NCBI RefSeq assembly: GCF_014654205.1
Contig: NZ_BNAW01000020.1
Coordinates: forward strand, 79,265 to 143,264
Origin: Amycolatopsis bullii
GTDB taxonomy: Bacteria; Actinomycetota; Actinomycetes; Mycobacteriales; Pseudonocardiaceae
DNA: 64,000 bases
Direction: 5' to 3'
Shown: in pieces, positions 8,131-19,673 of the stretch
Position numbering within the stretch: position 1 is the stretch's first letter
Layout: the number at the start of each line of letters is the position of its first letter
The notes under the pieces: model-generated
Database searches by the model: none
What the model was told of the DNA's origin: nothing
What the model saw: only the letters and a program-made list of their open reading frames with translations
Program-made: the position numbers and the translations under genes

Positions 8131-8616
8131 TCAGTGGGCGACGTCGATGACGACGCGGTTGGGCCCGGTGAGCGTGAAGACGTTCACCGCGGTCCGCGTC
8201 CGCACCCCGATCCCGATCGAGGTCTGCGCCTCGAAGTCGCCGGTGAGGGCGATGGCCATGACGTTGGTGAGGTTCCGGGTCCGGAACTTCTGCGGCCCGG
8301 TGTAGGTGGGGTTCCCGTTCGCGTCGTGCGCGACGAGCGGGAAGGCGGAGACGTTGATGAAGTACTCGCCGGTGAGCCACACGATCTCCCCGGACGGGTC
8401 GGCGGTGAGCTCGTCGACGAGCTGGTAGTTCAGGTTGCCCGGCACGGTCCCGGCGGACAGGTCGAGCACGATCCGGTCGAACCCGGGGTTGAGCCCGGTC
8501 CGGATGCTGATCAGGGCGGGCGTGGTGGCGGCGGCCTGGGCCGCCCCCGCGGCGGCGAGCGTCCCGGCGAGCAGCAGCGTGACGGCGACGAGCGCGCGTC
8601 GGACGGGTCTGGACAT
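8131..8616 (-). CDS. Secreted AMIN-like domain protein
   Basis: 161 residues with a Sec signal (MSRPVRRALVAVTLLLAGTL, cleavage after AGAAQA) and a beta-sandwich resembling AMIN-like domains of actinomycete exported proteins: GLNPGFDRIVLDLSAG near the N-terminus and VNVFTLTGPNRVVIDVAH at the very end. AMIN domains bind cell-wall or envelope components, so a wall-associated role is plausible. AGGAGG lies 5 nt before the ATG. No lipobox and no catalytic domain. Convergent with DUF1684 and separated by 125 bp from the gene upstream. Confidence 0.78.
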   Translation of the reverse strand: MSRPVRRALVAVTLLLAGTLAAAGAAQAAATTPALISIRTGLNPGFDRIVLDLSAGTVPGNLNYQLVDELTADPSGEIVWLTGEYFINVSAFPLVAHDANGNPTYTGPQKFRTRNLTNVMAIALTGDFEAQTSIGIGVRTRTAVNVFTLTGPNRVVIDVAH

Positions 8617-8741
8617 GGGGCCTCCTGGCGGAGCGAACCGATGGAAGTCCCAGCGCTGGATTCGTGGAAGACGCCCGGTTCGTCCGGGAAGTTGTCCCCG
8701 TGTCCCCTATCGTTACCCAGCTGCTCCGAACGTGTCCGTGA

Positions 8742-9977
8742 TCAGTCGTCCATGGTGAGCGAAAAGATCGACCCGTCGGGTGTCGCGGAGTAGACGGTCC
8801 GTGGTCCCGATGTCCCGTTCTGGGTTTGGAACCGCTGAAGCCGGGTGGCGAACGCCTGCTGGGCTTCCATCACCGGCTCGGCGAAGTCCCCGGCGAGCGC
8901 CCGGTCGACCTGTTGGTCGATGCCGTACTGCACGGTGAGCTGTTCCTGCCCGAACCCGAAATCGATACTGGTGCCGCGTGCGGATCCCACAGGGGTCTCG
9001 AACGTCACCCGCTCGCGTGGCTGTCGCCTGAGCCGACCCTGCATCACCTCGGGCGCCCACTGCTGGAGCGCCTCGAAGTTGCCGCCGAAGTCTGCGAGCA
9101 CGGCCCACGAAGCACTGACGGCGGCACTGGTCATGTCCGCCGCAGGGACGTTCGCCTGGTCGGACTCGAGACGGAAACCTCGAACGCTCTGGATCGACTC
9201 CGTCGAGACTTCGTAGAACGGTTCCTCGTCTTCGCCGGGGTCGATAGCGAGATAGGAGGTCCCGCTCTCGCCGGTGACAACGGCCGTCGCCAGACCGTCC
9301 GGCACGCGGCCGCCGATCTCGACTCCGTCGAGCTGGCCGACGCCTCGGGCGAGTTGCGCCATGGCGGTGCTGGTGCTCTTGGTCCCCTTGCATTCGAGTA
9401 CTCGGGTCGCGTACCGGCTGCTGTCCTGGGGATCGGTACCGATCAGGAGGTAGTCCGGTCGCCGGGTACCGATGTGCTGGGCCGTGACGTCCGGCCCGAA
9501 CACGAAACGGGCGTCCAAAGCCACGTCGATGTCGACCACGGAACGCAGGCCGGCCCGGCTCGTGGTTTCGAACCACCGCGCCGCGAGTGCGGTCCCGAAG
9601 CCGATCCCCATCTCTTCGGAGGTCACCCGCCGCTGGTTGCCGACGATGCGCCGCCCCGCTTCGCTCAAGACGAGCTTCGGAACACCGGGGTGGGAGTACT
9701 CACGGGCGAAGAAGCCCAGGTACCGCAGCAGGCCCCACCAGAGATATCGATCCAGCACGTCGTCCTGGTACCGGGGACGGGTCGCCGAGGCGAGCCGGTG
9801 CAGGGCCTCGATCGGCCGAAGGACGATACCGTCCTCGAGGCCGATCGCGGGCGACAACGCCTTGCGGGGCGGGCTGAAGTCCTTTCGTTGTTGAATCGCC
9901 CGAACCAGGGCTTCGTCGCTTCGTCCGGACAAGCGCACCGGCGTGTCGACCACGTGGAGCGCCTCTTCGAGATCCAC
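8742..9977 (-). CDS. Unrecognised protein with PD-(D/E)XK-like nuclease motif
   Basis: 411 residues from a GTG with a strong GGGGGGAG site. The central part carries what looks like a restriction-endonuclease-fold core: a helix with E121-E122, then RRPDYLLIG (D175) and TRVLECKGTK (E195-x-K197), followed by a helix with Gln (AMAQLARGVGQLDG). The N-terminal 110 residues are helical and Trp/Tyr-rich (YQDDVLDRYLWWGLLRYLGFF). The C-terminal 190 residues show no motif I know (FEALQQWAPEVMQGRLRRQ). No membrane segment. It is a single gene without an obvious partner methylase or defence neighbour. The nuclease fold is inferred from spacing and motif only; function unknown. Confidence 0.6.
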   Translation of the reverse strand: MDLEEALHVVDTPVRLSGRSDEALVRAIQQRKDFSPPRKALSPAIGLEDGIVLRPIEALHRLASATRPRYQDDVLDRYLWWGLLRYLGFFAREYSHPGVPKLVLSEAGRRIVGNQRRVTSEEMGIGFGTALAARWFETTSRAGLRSVVDIDVALDARFVFGPDVTAQHIGTRRPDYLLIGTDPQDSSRYATRVLECKGTKSTSTAMAQLARGVGQLDGVEIGGRVPDGLATAVVTGESGTSYLAIDPGEDEEPFYEVSTESIQSVRGFRLESDQANVPAADMTSAAVSASWAVLADFGGNFEALQQWAPEVMQGRLRRQPRERVTFETPVGSARGTSIDFGFGQEQLTVQYGIDQQVDRALAGDFAEPVMEAQQAFATRLQRFQTQNGTSGPRTVYSATPDGSIFSLTMDD

Positions 9978-10038
9978 TCTCTCCCCCCTCGCAACCCGCA
10001 GAGGCGGTGGGCCGCGCGGGGCGACCCACCGCGATCGG

Positions 10039-10716
10039 TCACCAGCCGCGCTCGCGCCACTCCTTCAGCTTCGGCCGCTCCGCGCCGAGCGTCGAGTCGT
10101 CCCCGTGGCCCGGGTAGAACCACGTCTCGTCCGGCAGCTCCCCGAAGATCCGTGTCTCCACGTCGTCGAGCAGGGACTCGAAATCCGAAGGCGACGACGT
10201 CTTGCCCACCCCGCCCGGGAACAGCGAGTCCCCGGTGAACAGGTGCGGGTGCCCCGCCGGGTCGCGGTACAGCAGTGCGATCGAGCCCGGGGTGTGGCCC
10301 CGCAGGTGGATCACCGACAGGGTGACCTCTCCCACCGTCAGCGTGTCGCCGTGCTCGACCAGGAAGTCCGGCGGGACCGGCAGCGGTGCGGCGTCCAGCG
10401 GGTGGGCCGCCGTGTTCGCGCCGTTCGCCCCGGCCACCGCGCCCAGCGCCTGCCAGTGGTCCTGGTGCTGGTGGGTGGTGACGACCGTCTTCAAGGACGG
10501 CCGGTCCGGGCCGTGGCCGATCAGGTCCGAGATGCGCTCCGGGTCGCTCGCCGCGTCGATCAGCAGCGCCTCGTTCGACGAACGGCACACCAGGAGGTAC
10601 GCGTTGTTGTCCATCGGGCCGACGGACAGCTTGGTGATGGTGAGCGCGTCCAGGGTGCGCCGGGTGGCGTCGCCGCCCGGGTCGACGTGCCCGGTGTAGG
10701 TGTCCACGATGTTCAC
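10039..10716 (-). CDS. Metallo-beta-lactamase-fold hydrolase (glyoxalase II-like)
   Basis: 225 residues. The metal-binding signature THQHQDH gives H82, H84, D86 and H87; further ligands lie in LRGHTPGSIALLY, FTGDSLFPGG and WFYPGHGDDSTLG. This order fits a small MBL-fold hydrolase of the glyoxalase II/thioesterase type, cytoplasmic. The GTG at 10716 lacks an RBS and may be leaderless; an in-frame start further upstream would run into the divergent promoter region. Substrate unknown. Divergent from the acyltransferase gene, with 110 bp between them. Confidence 0.85.
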   Translation of the reverse strand: MNIVDTYTGHVDPGGDATRRTLDALTITKLSVGPMDNNAYLLVCRSSNEALLIDAASDPERISDLIGHGPDRPSLKTVVTTHQHQDHWQALGAVAGANGANTAAHPLDAAPLPVPPDFLVEHGDTLTVGEVTLSVIHLRGHTPGSIALLYRDPAGHPHLFTGDSLFPGGVGKTSSPSDFESLLDDVETRIFGELPDETWFYPGHGDDSTLGAERPKLKEWRERGW

Positions 10717-10826
10717 CGTGCACACGGTAGTCGTTTCGTTCCAAGCGGTTCCACCCGCACAAGCGCGCGGCCACCCCGCCACGTAGGCTCATCGCGAACC
10801 CCGCCAGCCCCGACCTCAGGACGACC

Positions 10827-12032
10827 GTGCCCACCTCCCCGACGCCGCGCCGGATCAGCTGGGACCTCCTCCGGGTCGTCGCCGTCTTCGCGGTCGTCCT
10901 CGGGCACGTCACCCACCAGGGTGCCCTCCTGCACCCGGAACTCACGGGGTACCCCATCAGGGTGACAGCGCAGTTCGGCGCCGCGATCCTGCTGGTGATC
11001 TCCGCCTTCTTCGTTTGCGCCAGCCTCCGCAAGGGCAATCCCGGCCGGTGGCTGTGGAACCGCGTCGCGCGCCTGGTGCCGGCGTACCTGGTCGCCGTCC
11101 TGGTGACGTACGTCATCACGCGGTGGGCCGCCATCTCCTTCAGCGGCCTGCCCTACCCGCCGGGCGTCACCGGGTTCCTCTTCGGCGTTCCGCAGGGGCC
11201 GCCGACGAACCCGTCGCCGTGGTACATCCCGACCTGGCTGGACCTGGTCGCCAACCTCGGCATGGTGCAGGAGTGGGGCATCCGCTGGGACGCCTTCTAC
11301 TACCTCGACGGCTCCTACTGGACGCTGCCGGTGCAGCTGCTGGCCTTCACCGGCGCCGCCCTGCTGTGGCCGCGGTCGTGGCGGACCCACCGGCTGACCG
11401 TCGCCCTGCTGTGGGCGCTGATCCTCGTCCCGCTCGCGCTGCGCTTCCTCGTCTTCCCGCCGGGGACGGCCGGCCCGGTCGTCGAGACGTTCTTCTACGG
11501 CCTGGGGCTGCACCGCCTGCACGTCTTCGCGATCGGTGTCGCGATCTGGCTGTGGGCGCAGTGGCGGCTGAAGACGTGGCACATCGCACTCTTCGTGGTG
11601 GCCGCGGTCGCCGCCCAGGACCTGCAGGTGTTCCCGTTCCACGTCGCGCTGCCGCAGGACGCGCTGCGCTGGCCGTCCACGATCGGGTTCGCCGTGCTGC
11701 TCCTGCTGGTCTGCGTGGCCGCCCGCGGCGCGGACTGGCGGTTCCCCGGGCTGGCCCGGATCGCCCCGGCCGTCACCTGGCTCGCGGGCATCTCGTATGG
11801 TCTTTATCTGGTGCACCAGGAACTGGGTTACATCCTGGCCCGCGCCCTGCTCGACCTCGGCCTCCCCGGCTGGCTGCGGCTCCCCGCGGTCGTCGGCGCC
11901 GCCGTGCTGGCCGGCTGGGCGGTCACCGCGGGGGTCGAACGCCCGGCCCACCGGTGGCTCACCAGACGCCGGAAGCCCGAAGAACCGCAGGTCAAGGACG
12001 CGGAACCCGTTTTTGTCGGTGGTGGCTCGTAG
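10827..12032 (+). CDS. Membrane acyltransferase, family 3
   Basis: 401 residues with about ten hydrophobic segments. The opening SWDLLRVVAVFAVVLGH matches the acyltransferase-3 signature in which Arg16 and His27 lie in the first membrane helix. A WLAGISYGLYLVHQELGY stretch in the penultimate segment is also typical. These enzymes transfer O-acyl groups to cell-surface sugars or small molecules from the membrane. GTG start at 10827. The C-terminus is a short charged cytoplasmic tail. Not in an operon: uvrA follows after 89 bp with its own promoter region. Confidence 0.87.
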   Translation: MPTSPTPRRISWDLLRVVAVFAVVLGHVTHQGALLHPELTGYPIRVTAQFGAAILLVISAFFVCASLRKGNPGRWLWNRVARLVPAYLVAVLVTYVITRWAAISFSGLPYPPGVTGFLFGVPQGPPTNPSPWYIPTWLDLVANLGMVQEWGIRWDAFYYLDGSYWTLPVQLLAFTGAALLWPRSWRTHRLTVALLWALILVPLALRFLVFPPGTAGPVVETFFYGLGLHRLHVFAIGVAIWLWAQWRLKTWHIALFVVAAVAAQDLQVFPFHVALPQDALRWPSTIGFAVLLLLVCVAARGADWRFPGLARIAPAVTWLAGISYGLYLVHQELGYILARALLDLGLPGWLRLPAVVGAAVLAGWAVTAGVERPAHRWLTRRRKPEEPQVKDAEPVFVGGGS

Positions 12033-12121
12033 CATGGATCGAGGCCACCCGTGCAGCTTGACTGGGACATAAAAGAACGGGTCGGCGACCGCACTGAAGA
12101 AGACATTGAGAGGACCCTGGC

Positions 12122-14974
<2,853 letters not shown>

Positions 14975-14986
14975 GGCCGGTCGCGG

Positions 14987-15523
14987 CTACCGCTCCTTCC
15001 CCGTGCTCTGGTGGACCACGGGGGAGAGCGGGCCGTAGTGCAGGGCGCGCAGCTGGTAGGCCGAGCCCGCTTCGCCGGGCAGGAGTGACAGCGCACATGT
15101 CGTGACGTCCGGCCCGGTCACTTCGACCGGGTCGAACTCCGGCGCGCCCGGGCGACGGATCTCCAGCAGGAACCCGGCTTCGTCGCTCGAGCGGTCGGCC
15201 CACGTGAACGTCACCGTGTCCCCCGAAACCACCGTGCGCAGGTCCGTCGAGACCGGGCCGGTGAACGGCTGCACCCGGTAGTAGAACGGCGTCTCCGGGA
15301 TCAGGTCCGGGTGGTGGTAGCTCGTCGTGTGCGCGGGCAGGAACCGCAGCGTCGTCCACGGGCCGGCCGGGTCGTTGGCGTACTCGACGCGGTGGCCCGC
15401 GCCGTCGTCCGGCCAGCCGAGCACGACGTCCGTCGGCGAAGTCAGGGTCGCGGTGAAAGAAGGTGCGGGCGCGGAACAGCCCGCGGCCAGCAGCGCCACC
15501 AGGACGAGGAGTTTGACGGGCAC
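14987..15523 (-). CDS. Lipoprotein with fibronectin type III-like domains
   Basis: 178 residues. The GTG at 15523 has GGGAGG 6 nt upstream and gives MPVKLLVLVALLAAGCSAPA, a lipoprotein signal with lipobox LAAGC. The mature part reads as two fibronectin III-like beta-sandwich halves (DVVLGWPDDGAGHRVEYAND, PFYYRVQPF; then TFTWADRSSDEAGFLLEIRR, YQLRALHYG). An extracytoplasmic, membrane-anchored binding role is likely; no catalytic motif. Convergent with uvrA, 12 bp apart. Confidence 0.75.
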   Translation of the reverse strand: MPVKLLVLVALLAAGCSAPAPSFTATLTSPTDVVLGWPDDGAGHRVEYANDPAGPWTTLRFLPAHTTSYHHPDLIPETPFYYRVQPFTGPVSTDLRTVVSGDTVTFTWADRSSDEAGFLLEIRRPGAPEFDPVEVTGPDVTTCALSLLPGEAGSAYQLRALHYGPLSPVVHQSTGKER

Positions 15524-15663
15524 GGCGGCCTCCCGGACGGGCGGGGGCGGCGGTGCGGACGTGCTCACCTTAGGAACCCGGCCGCACGGCGACAAGATCG
15601 TGCCGATCACCGGGACACACCAATCCGGCGGCGAACCGGCACCGAATGGCGCGAAAACCGGGC

Positions 15664-15691
15664 TGAACCGTTTCGCGCCTGCCTCCGTGTT
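15664..15691 (+). promoter_or_regulatory. SigL-type ECF promoter (TGAACC-16-CGTGTT)
   Basis: TGAACC at 15664-15669 and CGTGTT at 15686-15691 are separated by 16 bp, about 55 bp before the lipoprotein ATG. I recall the promoter consensus of mycobacterial SigL as TGAACC with CGTgtr at this kind of spacing. A SigL-like sigma gene lies 0.7 kb downstream, which makes this a likely target or autoregulatory promoter. Confidence 0.6.
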
Positions 15692-15746
15692 CTGGGTGTC
15701 GAGGTCCACCGGACGGTGGAGCCGCCCTCACCGAGGAGAGAACGTC

Positions 15747-16250
15747 ATGAACCGTATCCGGCCGGTGGTCGCCAGCGCGGTGGCGCTGTTCGCCGTCGCC
15801 TCGTTGTCCGCCTGCGGTGACATGGCCGACGGCGCCCAAGGGCCGCAGCACGGGGAGCCGGGGCACAAGATGCTCCAGGTCGCCACGGTCGACGGGGTGG
15901 GCGCGGTGGTCACCGACGCCGACGGCAAGACGCTCTACCGGTTCGACAAGGACATGTCCTCGCCGCCGACGTCCAACTGCGACGGCGACTGCACGAAGTC
16001 CTGGCCGCCGATGCTCGCCGGGGTGGCGACGCCGATGCTCAAGGGCATCCAGGACACCCAGGTCGGCACGGTGACCCGCAAGGACGGCAGCAAGCAGATC
16101 ACGCTCAACGGCTGGCCGCTGTACGAGTCCGCGAGCGACAAGGTCACCGGTGACATGAACGGCCAGGGCGCCAACGGCATGTGGTTCGCCGTCGCGCCGG
16201 ACGGCAGCAAGATCACCGCGAAGAGCAAGGCCGGCGGCGCCGGGTACTGA
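15747..16250 (+). CDS. Lipoprotein with Yx(FWY)xxD secreted repeats
   Basis: 167 residues. Signal MNRIRPVVASAVALFAVASL ends in lipobox SLSAC (Cys23). The mature part has the two secreted repeats of PF03640/COG4315: DGKTLYRFDKD with the conserved NCDGDCTKSWPP, and NGWPLYESASD followed by GMWFAVAPDG. These proteins are membrane-anchored and of unknown function, often near redox or ECF sigma genes. GAGGAGAG precedes the ATG. It lies upstream of the sigma/anti-sigma pair on the same strand behind a SigL-type promoter, which suggests it is part of that regulon. Confidence 0.88.
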   Translation: MNRIRPVVASAVALFAVASLSACGDMADGAQGPQHGEPGHKMLQVATVDGVGAVVTDADGKTLYRFDKDMSSPPTSNCDGDCTKSWPPMLAGVATPMLKGIQDTQVGTVTRKDGSKQITLNGWPLYESASDKVTGDMNGQGANGMWFAVAPDGSKITAKSKAGGAGY

Positions 16251-16409
16251 CTTACGGTACTGACTGCGACGGGGTTTTCCGGGCAAACGAGGAAGGACGG
16301 GCAGCCGATGAACACCATGGTCGCGCTGCGCTCGGCGCACGCACCGCCGGTGGAGCTGAGGGTTGCACTACTGTCCTCGACGACTCAGAACACCGTCGGG
16401 AGGACGAGG

Positions 16410-16961
16410 GTGGCCATAGGAGGCAGGCGGCCTAAGAAGGCCAAAGGCGAAGACCTCATTCGGCAGCTGTACGCCGAACACGGGCGAAGCCTGCTGGCCT
16501 ACGCGACGAGGCTGACCGGGGATCGGGCGGCAGCCGAGGACGTGGTCCAGGAGACGCTCGTCCGTGCTTGGAAACACGCGGACGATCTGCAGAACGACGG
16601 GAAAGGCTCGGTGCGCGGCTGGTTGCTGACCGTCGCGCGCAACCTGGTCACCGACCGGGCACGAGCACGGGCGGCCCGGCCACAGGAGGTGGCCGAACCG
16701 GCCGAAGGCGTGCCGACCCCGGCCGTCGAACGCGACCACGCCCAGGGGGTGGTGGACTCGATGACCGTGCTCGGGGCGATGGACGGACTGTCCAACGAGC
16801 ATCGAGAGGTCCTGGTGGAGATCTACTACCGGGGACGGACGGTGGCCGAAGCGGCGAGAACACTGGGCGTCGCACCGGGTACCGTGAAATCAAGGTCTTA
16901 CTACGCACTACGAGCACTCAGAGCAGCGATGATTTCGAGCGGAACGGAGGTGGCGCGATGA
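16410..16961 (+). CDS. ECF RNA polymerase sigma factor, SigL-like
   Basis: 183 residues from a GTG with GGAGG 6 nt upstream (16399-16403). Region sigma2 is RQLYAEHGRSLLAYATRLTG and AEDVVQETLVRAWKHADD; sigma4 is LSNEHREVLVEIYYRGRTV with AARTLGVAPGTVKSRSYYAL. The pattern resembles mycobacterial SigL. An ATG 34 codons upstream (16308) is a possible longer start, but the extension is not sigma-like. The stop overlaps the anti-sigma start by ATGA, the usual arrangement for stoichiometric control. Confidence 0.92.
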   Translation: MAIGGRRPKKAKGEDLIRQLYAEHGRSLLAYATRLTGDRAAAEDVVQETLVRAWKHADDLQNDGKGSVRGWLLTVARNLVTDRARARAARPQEVAEPAEGVPTPAVERDHAQGVVDSMTVLGAMDGLSNEHREVLVEIYYRGRTVAEAARTLGVAPGTVKSRSYYALRALRAAMISSGTEVAR

Positions 16962-17674
16962 ACTCGGTGGACGAGAGTCACACGCAGCTCGGCGCGTACG
17001 CCCTCGGCGCGCTCGATCCCCACGAGGCGGCCGACTTCGAGCGGCGGCACCTGCAGACCTGCGCGCAGTGCCGGTTCGACCTGAACGAGCTCGTGGCCCT
17101 GCGCGACTCGCTCGACGAGGTGCCGCCCGAGGCGTTCCTCGACGGGCCGCCCGAGGGCGGGGACCTGCTGCTGCAGAAGACCCTGCGCCGGGTGCGCGAC
17201 GAGGAAGAGCGCGTGGCGCCGGCTCGTTCCGGTGGACGCCGGGGCCTGGCCCTGGTCGCGGCGGCGGTGCTGGTGGTGGCCGCCCTCGGTGGCGGCGTGC
17301 TGGTGGGCCGTCAGACGGCCGAGCCCCCGTCGCAGGCGCTTCCCGCGCCACCGCCGTCGGACGTGCCCGGGACGAAGACCGTCGAAGGCCGGGATCCGAC
17401 GACCGGCGTGCAGCTGGCCGCGTCCATCATCCCGTTCCAGGGCTGGGTCAAGACGGACGTCAGCGTCAAGGGCGTCAAGGCCGGCGAGAAGTGCCTGCTC
17501 CAGGTGGTGACCAAGGACGGCAAGGCGGTCACCGCGGGCAGCTGGCAGGTGTCGGAGAAGTGGGAAAGCCAGGGCTTCAAGCTCGACGGGTCGGCACTGG
17601 TCGCCCCCGACGACGTGAAGTCGATCGACATCGTCACGGTCGACGGCCGGAAGCTGGTCTCGGCCCAGGTATGA
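16958..17674 (+). CDS. Zinc-binding anti-sigma factor (RslA-like)
   Basis: 238 residues. The N-terminal ZAS domain has H31-x3-C35-x2-C38 (RRHLQTCAQC), the zinc/thiol switch of redox-sensitive anti-sigma factors. One membrane helix at about 97-117 is followed by a periplasmic beta-rich domain (anti-sigma-K type: GVQLAASIIPFQGWVKTDV, GSWQVSEKWESQGFKL). It should hold the upstream sigma factor at the membrane and release it on oxidation or another envelope signal. Coupled to the sigma gene by ATGA. Confidence 0.92.
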   Translation: MNSVDESHTQLGAYALGALDPHEAADFERRHLQTCAQCRFDLNELVALRDSLDEVPPEAFLDGPPEGGDLLLQKTLRRVRDEEERVAPARSGGRRGLALVAAAVLVVAALGGGVLVGRQTAEPPSQALPAPPPSDVPGTKTVEGRDPTTGVQLAASIIPFQGWVKTDVSVKGVKAGEKCLLQVVTKDGKAVTAGSWQVSEKWESQGFKLDGSALVAPDDVKSIDIVTVDGRKLVSAQV

Positions 17675-17675
17675 C

Positions 17676-18119
17676 GTGACGGGCGCGTTCTACCGGTTCC
17701 GCAGCACGTGGCTGCTGCCGGCAAGCGCGCCCGGGCGGGTGTTCGACGTGGTCACCGACCTCGCCGGCTACCCGCGGTGGTGGTCGGACGTCCGCGCGGT
17801 GCATCGCGTGGACGACGACACCGCCGAGCTGGTTTGCCGGTCCCGGCTGCCGTTCCGGATCGTCGTCCGGATGCACCGGGACCTCCAGGACGAGCGCAGG
17901 GGCCTGATGCGGGTCAGGCTCAGCGGCGACCTCGACGGGACACTGGCGGGAGCGGTCCGCGCGGCGGGCGCGGGCACGCTGCTGGAGATCACCCAGGACG
18001 TCCAGGCCCGGAAGGAGTTGCTGCGGCGCTTCGACACGGTGGCCCGGCCGCTCTTCCGCGCGAACCACGCGCTGATGATGCGGCGGGGCCACCGTGGGCT
18101 TTCCGCCTACCTGACCTGA
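17676..18119 (+). CDS. SRPBCC/polyketide cyclase-like protein
   Basis: 147 residues with the START-like pattern: an N-terminal strand (YRFRSTWLLPASAPGRVFDV), VTDLAGYPRWWSDVR, a central sheet and a long C-terminal helix (KELLRRFDTVARPLFRANHAL). Such proteins bind hydrophobic ligands; no catalytic residues can be named. The GTG at 17676 is one base after the anti-sigma stop, so it is very likely the last gene of the sigma operon and may be under the same stress control. Confidence 0.8.
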   Translation: MTGAFYRFRSTWLLPASAPGRVFDVVTDLAGYPRWWSDVRAVHRVDDDTAELVCRSRLPFRIVVRMHRDLQDERRGLMRVRLSGDLDGTLAGAVRAAGAGTLLEITQDVQARKELLRRFDTVARPLFRANHALMMRRGHRGLSAYLT

Positions 18120-18129
18120 CTCGCTTGGG

Positions 18130-19569
18130 TCAGGCCTGACCGGCGACGCAAACCTCCTGCTCCGGAGCCGCCGGAGCCGCCGGAGCCGCGGAAGCGGCCT
18201 TGCGGGTGCGGCGGCCCAGCACCAGCCCGCCGAGCACGACCGCCGCGATCAGGAAGCCCGCGCTCACCCCGTAGGCCAGCCGGTACCCCGCCGCCAGGGC
18301 TTCGCGGTGGTCCAGCGCGCTCAGGCTCTCCGTGCGGGCGGCGGCCACCGCGGCCAGCACCGCCGTGCCGACCGCCGCCCCGACCTGCTGGGTCGTGTTG
18401 ATCAGGCCCGACGCGACACCCGCGTCCTCCGCCGGGACGTCCGCCATCGCCAGCCCCATCAGCGCCGGGATGGCCGCGCCGGCGCCGAGGCCCATCAGCA
18501 GCAGCGGGGGCAGGACGCCGGTGAAGTAGGAGCCGGACACCTGCGTGAGCAGCAGCAGGCCCACGATCACCAGGCCGAGGCCCGACAGCAGCACCGCGCG
18601 CGGGCCGAACCGCGCCGCGAGCTTGTCCGCGAAGCCGAGCGACGCCACGGCGATGACCAGCGGCACCGGCAGGAACGCGACGCCGGTCCCCAGCGCGTCG
18701 AGGCCCAGCACCTGCTGCAGGTACAACGCCGTGACGAACTGGAAGCCGAGCATCCCGGCGACCATCAGCACCATCACCACGTTCGCGCCGGCCACCGCGC
18801 GGATCCGGAACAGCCGCAGCGGCAGCAACGGCGTCCGCGCCTTCGCCTGCCGCACCGCGAACGCCGCGAGCAGGACGACCGCCGCGGCCACCGCGCCCCA
18901 GGACGACGCCGAAATGCCGTACACGCCCAGCATCACCGCGGCGGTGACGAGGAGCGCGCCGAGCACGTCCAAGCCTGCCCGCAGGCCCGTCCCGCGGTCC
19001 GGCGCGACCACCTGGACGGCCAGCAGCAGCGCCGCCACGCCGATCGGCAGGTTGACGTAGAACGTCCAGTGCCAGTTCAGCGCCTGCGTCAGCGCACCAC
19101 CGGCGATGAGCCCGATCGACGCGCCCGCCGCCTGCGTGAAGCTGTAGACGCCGATCGCCTTCGCCCGCGCCCGGGGCTCGGGGTACATCGTGACGATCAT
19201 CCCGAGCACCACGGCCGACGCCAGGGCGCCGCCGACACCCTGGGCGAACCTCGCCACGACCAGAACGCCCGCGTCGGCGGCCAGGCCCGCGACCAGGGAA
19301 GCCAGCGTGAACAGGCCCAGCCCGCCGAGGAAGACGCGGCGGCGGCCGACCAGGTCGCCGAGCCGTCCGGAGAGCAGGAGCAGGCCGCCGAACGCGACCA
19401 GGTAGGCGGTGAAGACCCACGAGAGCCCGGCGGGCGTGAAGCCGAGGTCGGCCTGGATCGACGGCAGCGCCACCGCGACGATGCTGCTGTCCAGCACGAC
19501 CATCAGCGAGGCGGCGCACAGCACCGCCAGCGCGAGGCCGCGGGAGCGGGTGGGGGGGTTCTCGGCCAT
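18130..19569 (-). CDS. MFS drug exporter, DHA2 (EmrB/QacA) family
   Basis: 479 residues with about 14 membrane helices. Signature motifs: LDSSIVAVALPSIQADLG in TM1, GRLGDLVGRRRVF (motif A), RFAQGVGGAL (motif B), and NLPIG in the loop after TM6. Proton-driven export of hydrophobic drugs or metabolites is expected; substrate unknown. The ATG at 19569 has GGAGGGG 6 nt upstream. The C-terminus is an Ala/Pro-rich cytoplasmic tail. It is divergent from an HxlR regulator, with a palindrome between them, a classic repressor-efflux arrangement. Confidence 0.92.
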   Translation of the reverse strand: MAENPPTRSRGLALAVLCAASLMVVLDSSIVAVALPSIQADLGFTPAGLSWVFTAYLVAFGGLLLLSGRLGDLVGRRRVFLGGLGLFTLASLVAGLAADAGVLVVARFAQGVGGALASAVVLGMIVTMYPEPRARAKAIGVYSFTQAAGASIGLIAGGALTQALNWHWTFYVNLPIGVAALLLAVQVVAPDRGTGLRAGLDVLGALLVTAAVMLGVYGISASSWGAVAAAVVLLAAFAVRQAKARTPLLPLRLFRIRAVAGANVVMVLMVAGMLGFQFVTALYLQQVLGLDALGTGVAFLPVPLVIAVASLGFADKLAARFGPRAVLLSGLGLVIVGLLLLTQVSGSYFTGVLPPLLLMGLGAGAAIPALMGLAMADVPAEDAGVASGLINTTQQVGAAVGTAVLAAVAAARTESLSALDHREALAAGYRLAYGVSAGFLIAAVVLGGLVLGRRTRKAASAAPAAPAAPEQEVCVAGQA

Positions 19570-19609
19570 GTCAGGCCCCTCCAGTCGAGAGTTCCCCTGG
19601 TCGTCGCCA

Positions 19610-19632
19610 GGGCACTTCTTGTAACAGTGCCC
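19610..19632. promoter_or_regulatory. Probable HxlR operator between MFS and HxlR genes
   Basis: Inverted repeat GGGCACT (19610-19616) and AGTGCCC (19626-19632) around TCTTGTAAC, in the 104-bp divergent intergenic region, 41 bp from each start. HxlR/YodB-type regulators bind palindromes with an AT-rich centre. The same arms recur in the hairpin after the HxlR gene. Confidence 0.6.
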
Positions 19633-19673
19633 ATCATGTGTGACCATGTGGACGCGCGTAAGGAGGCACTTCC

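Noticed and set aside
12033..12121. LexA/SOS box upstream of uvrA
   Set aside because: GAACGGGTCG looked like a half-site, but no palindromic partner is present.
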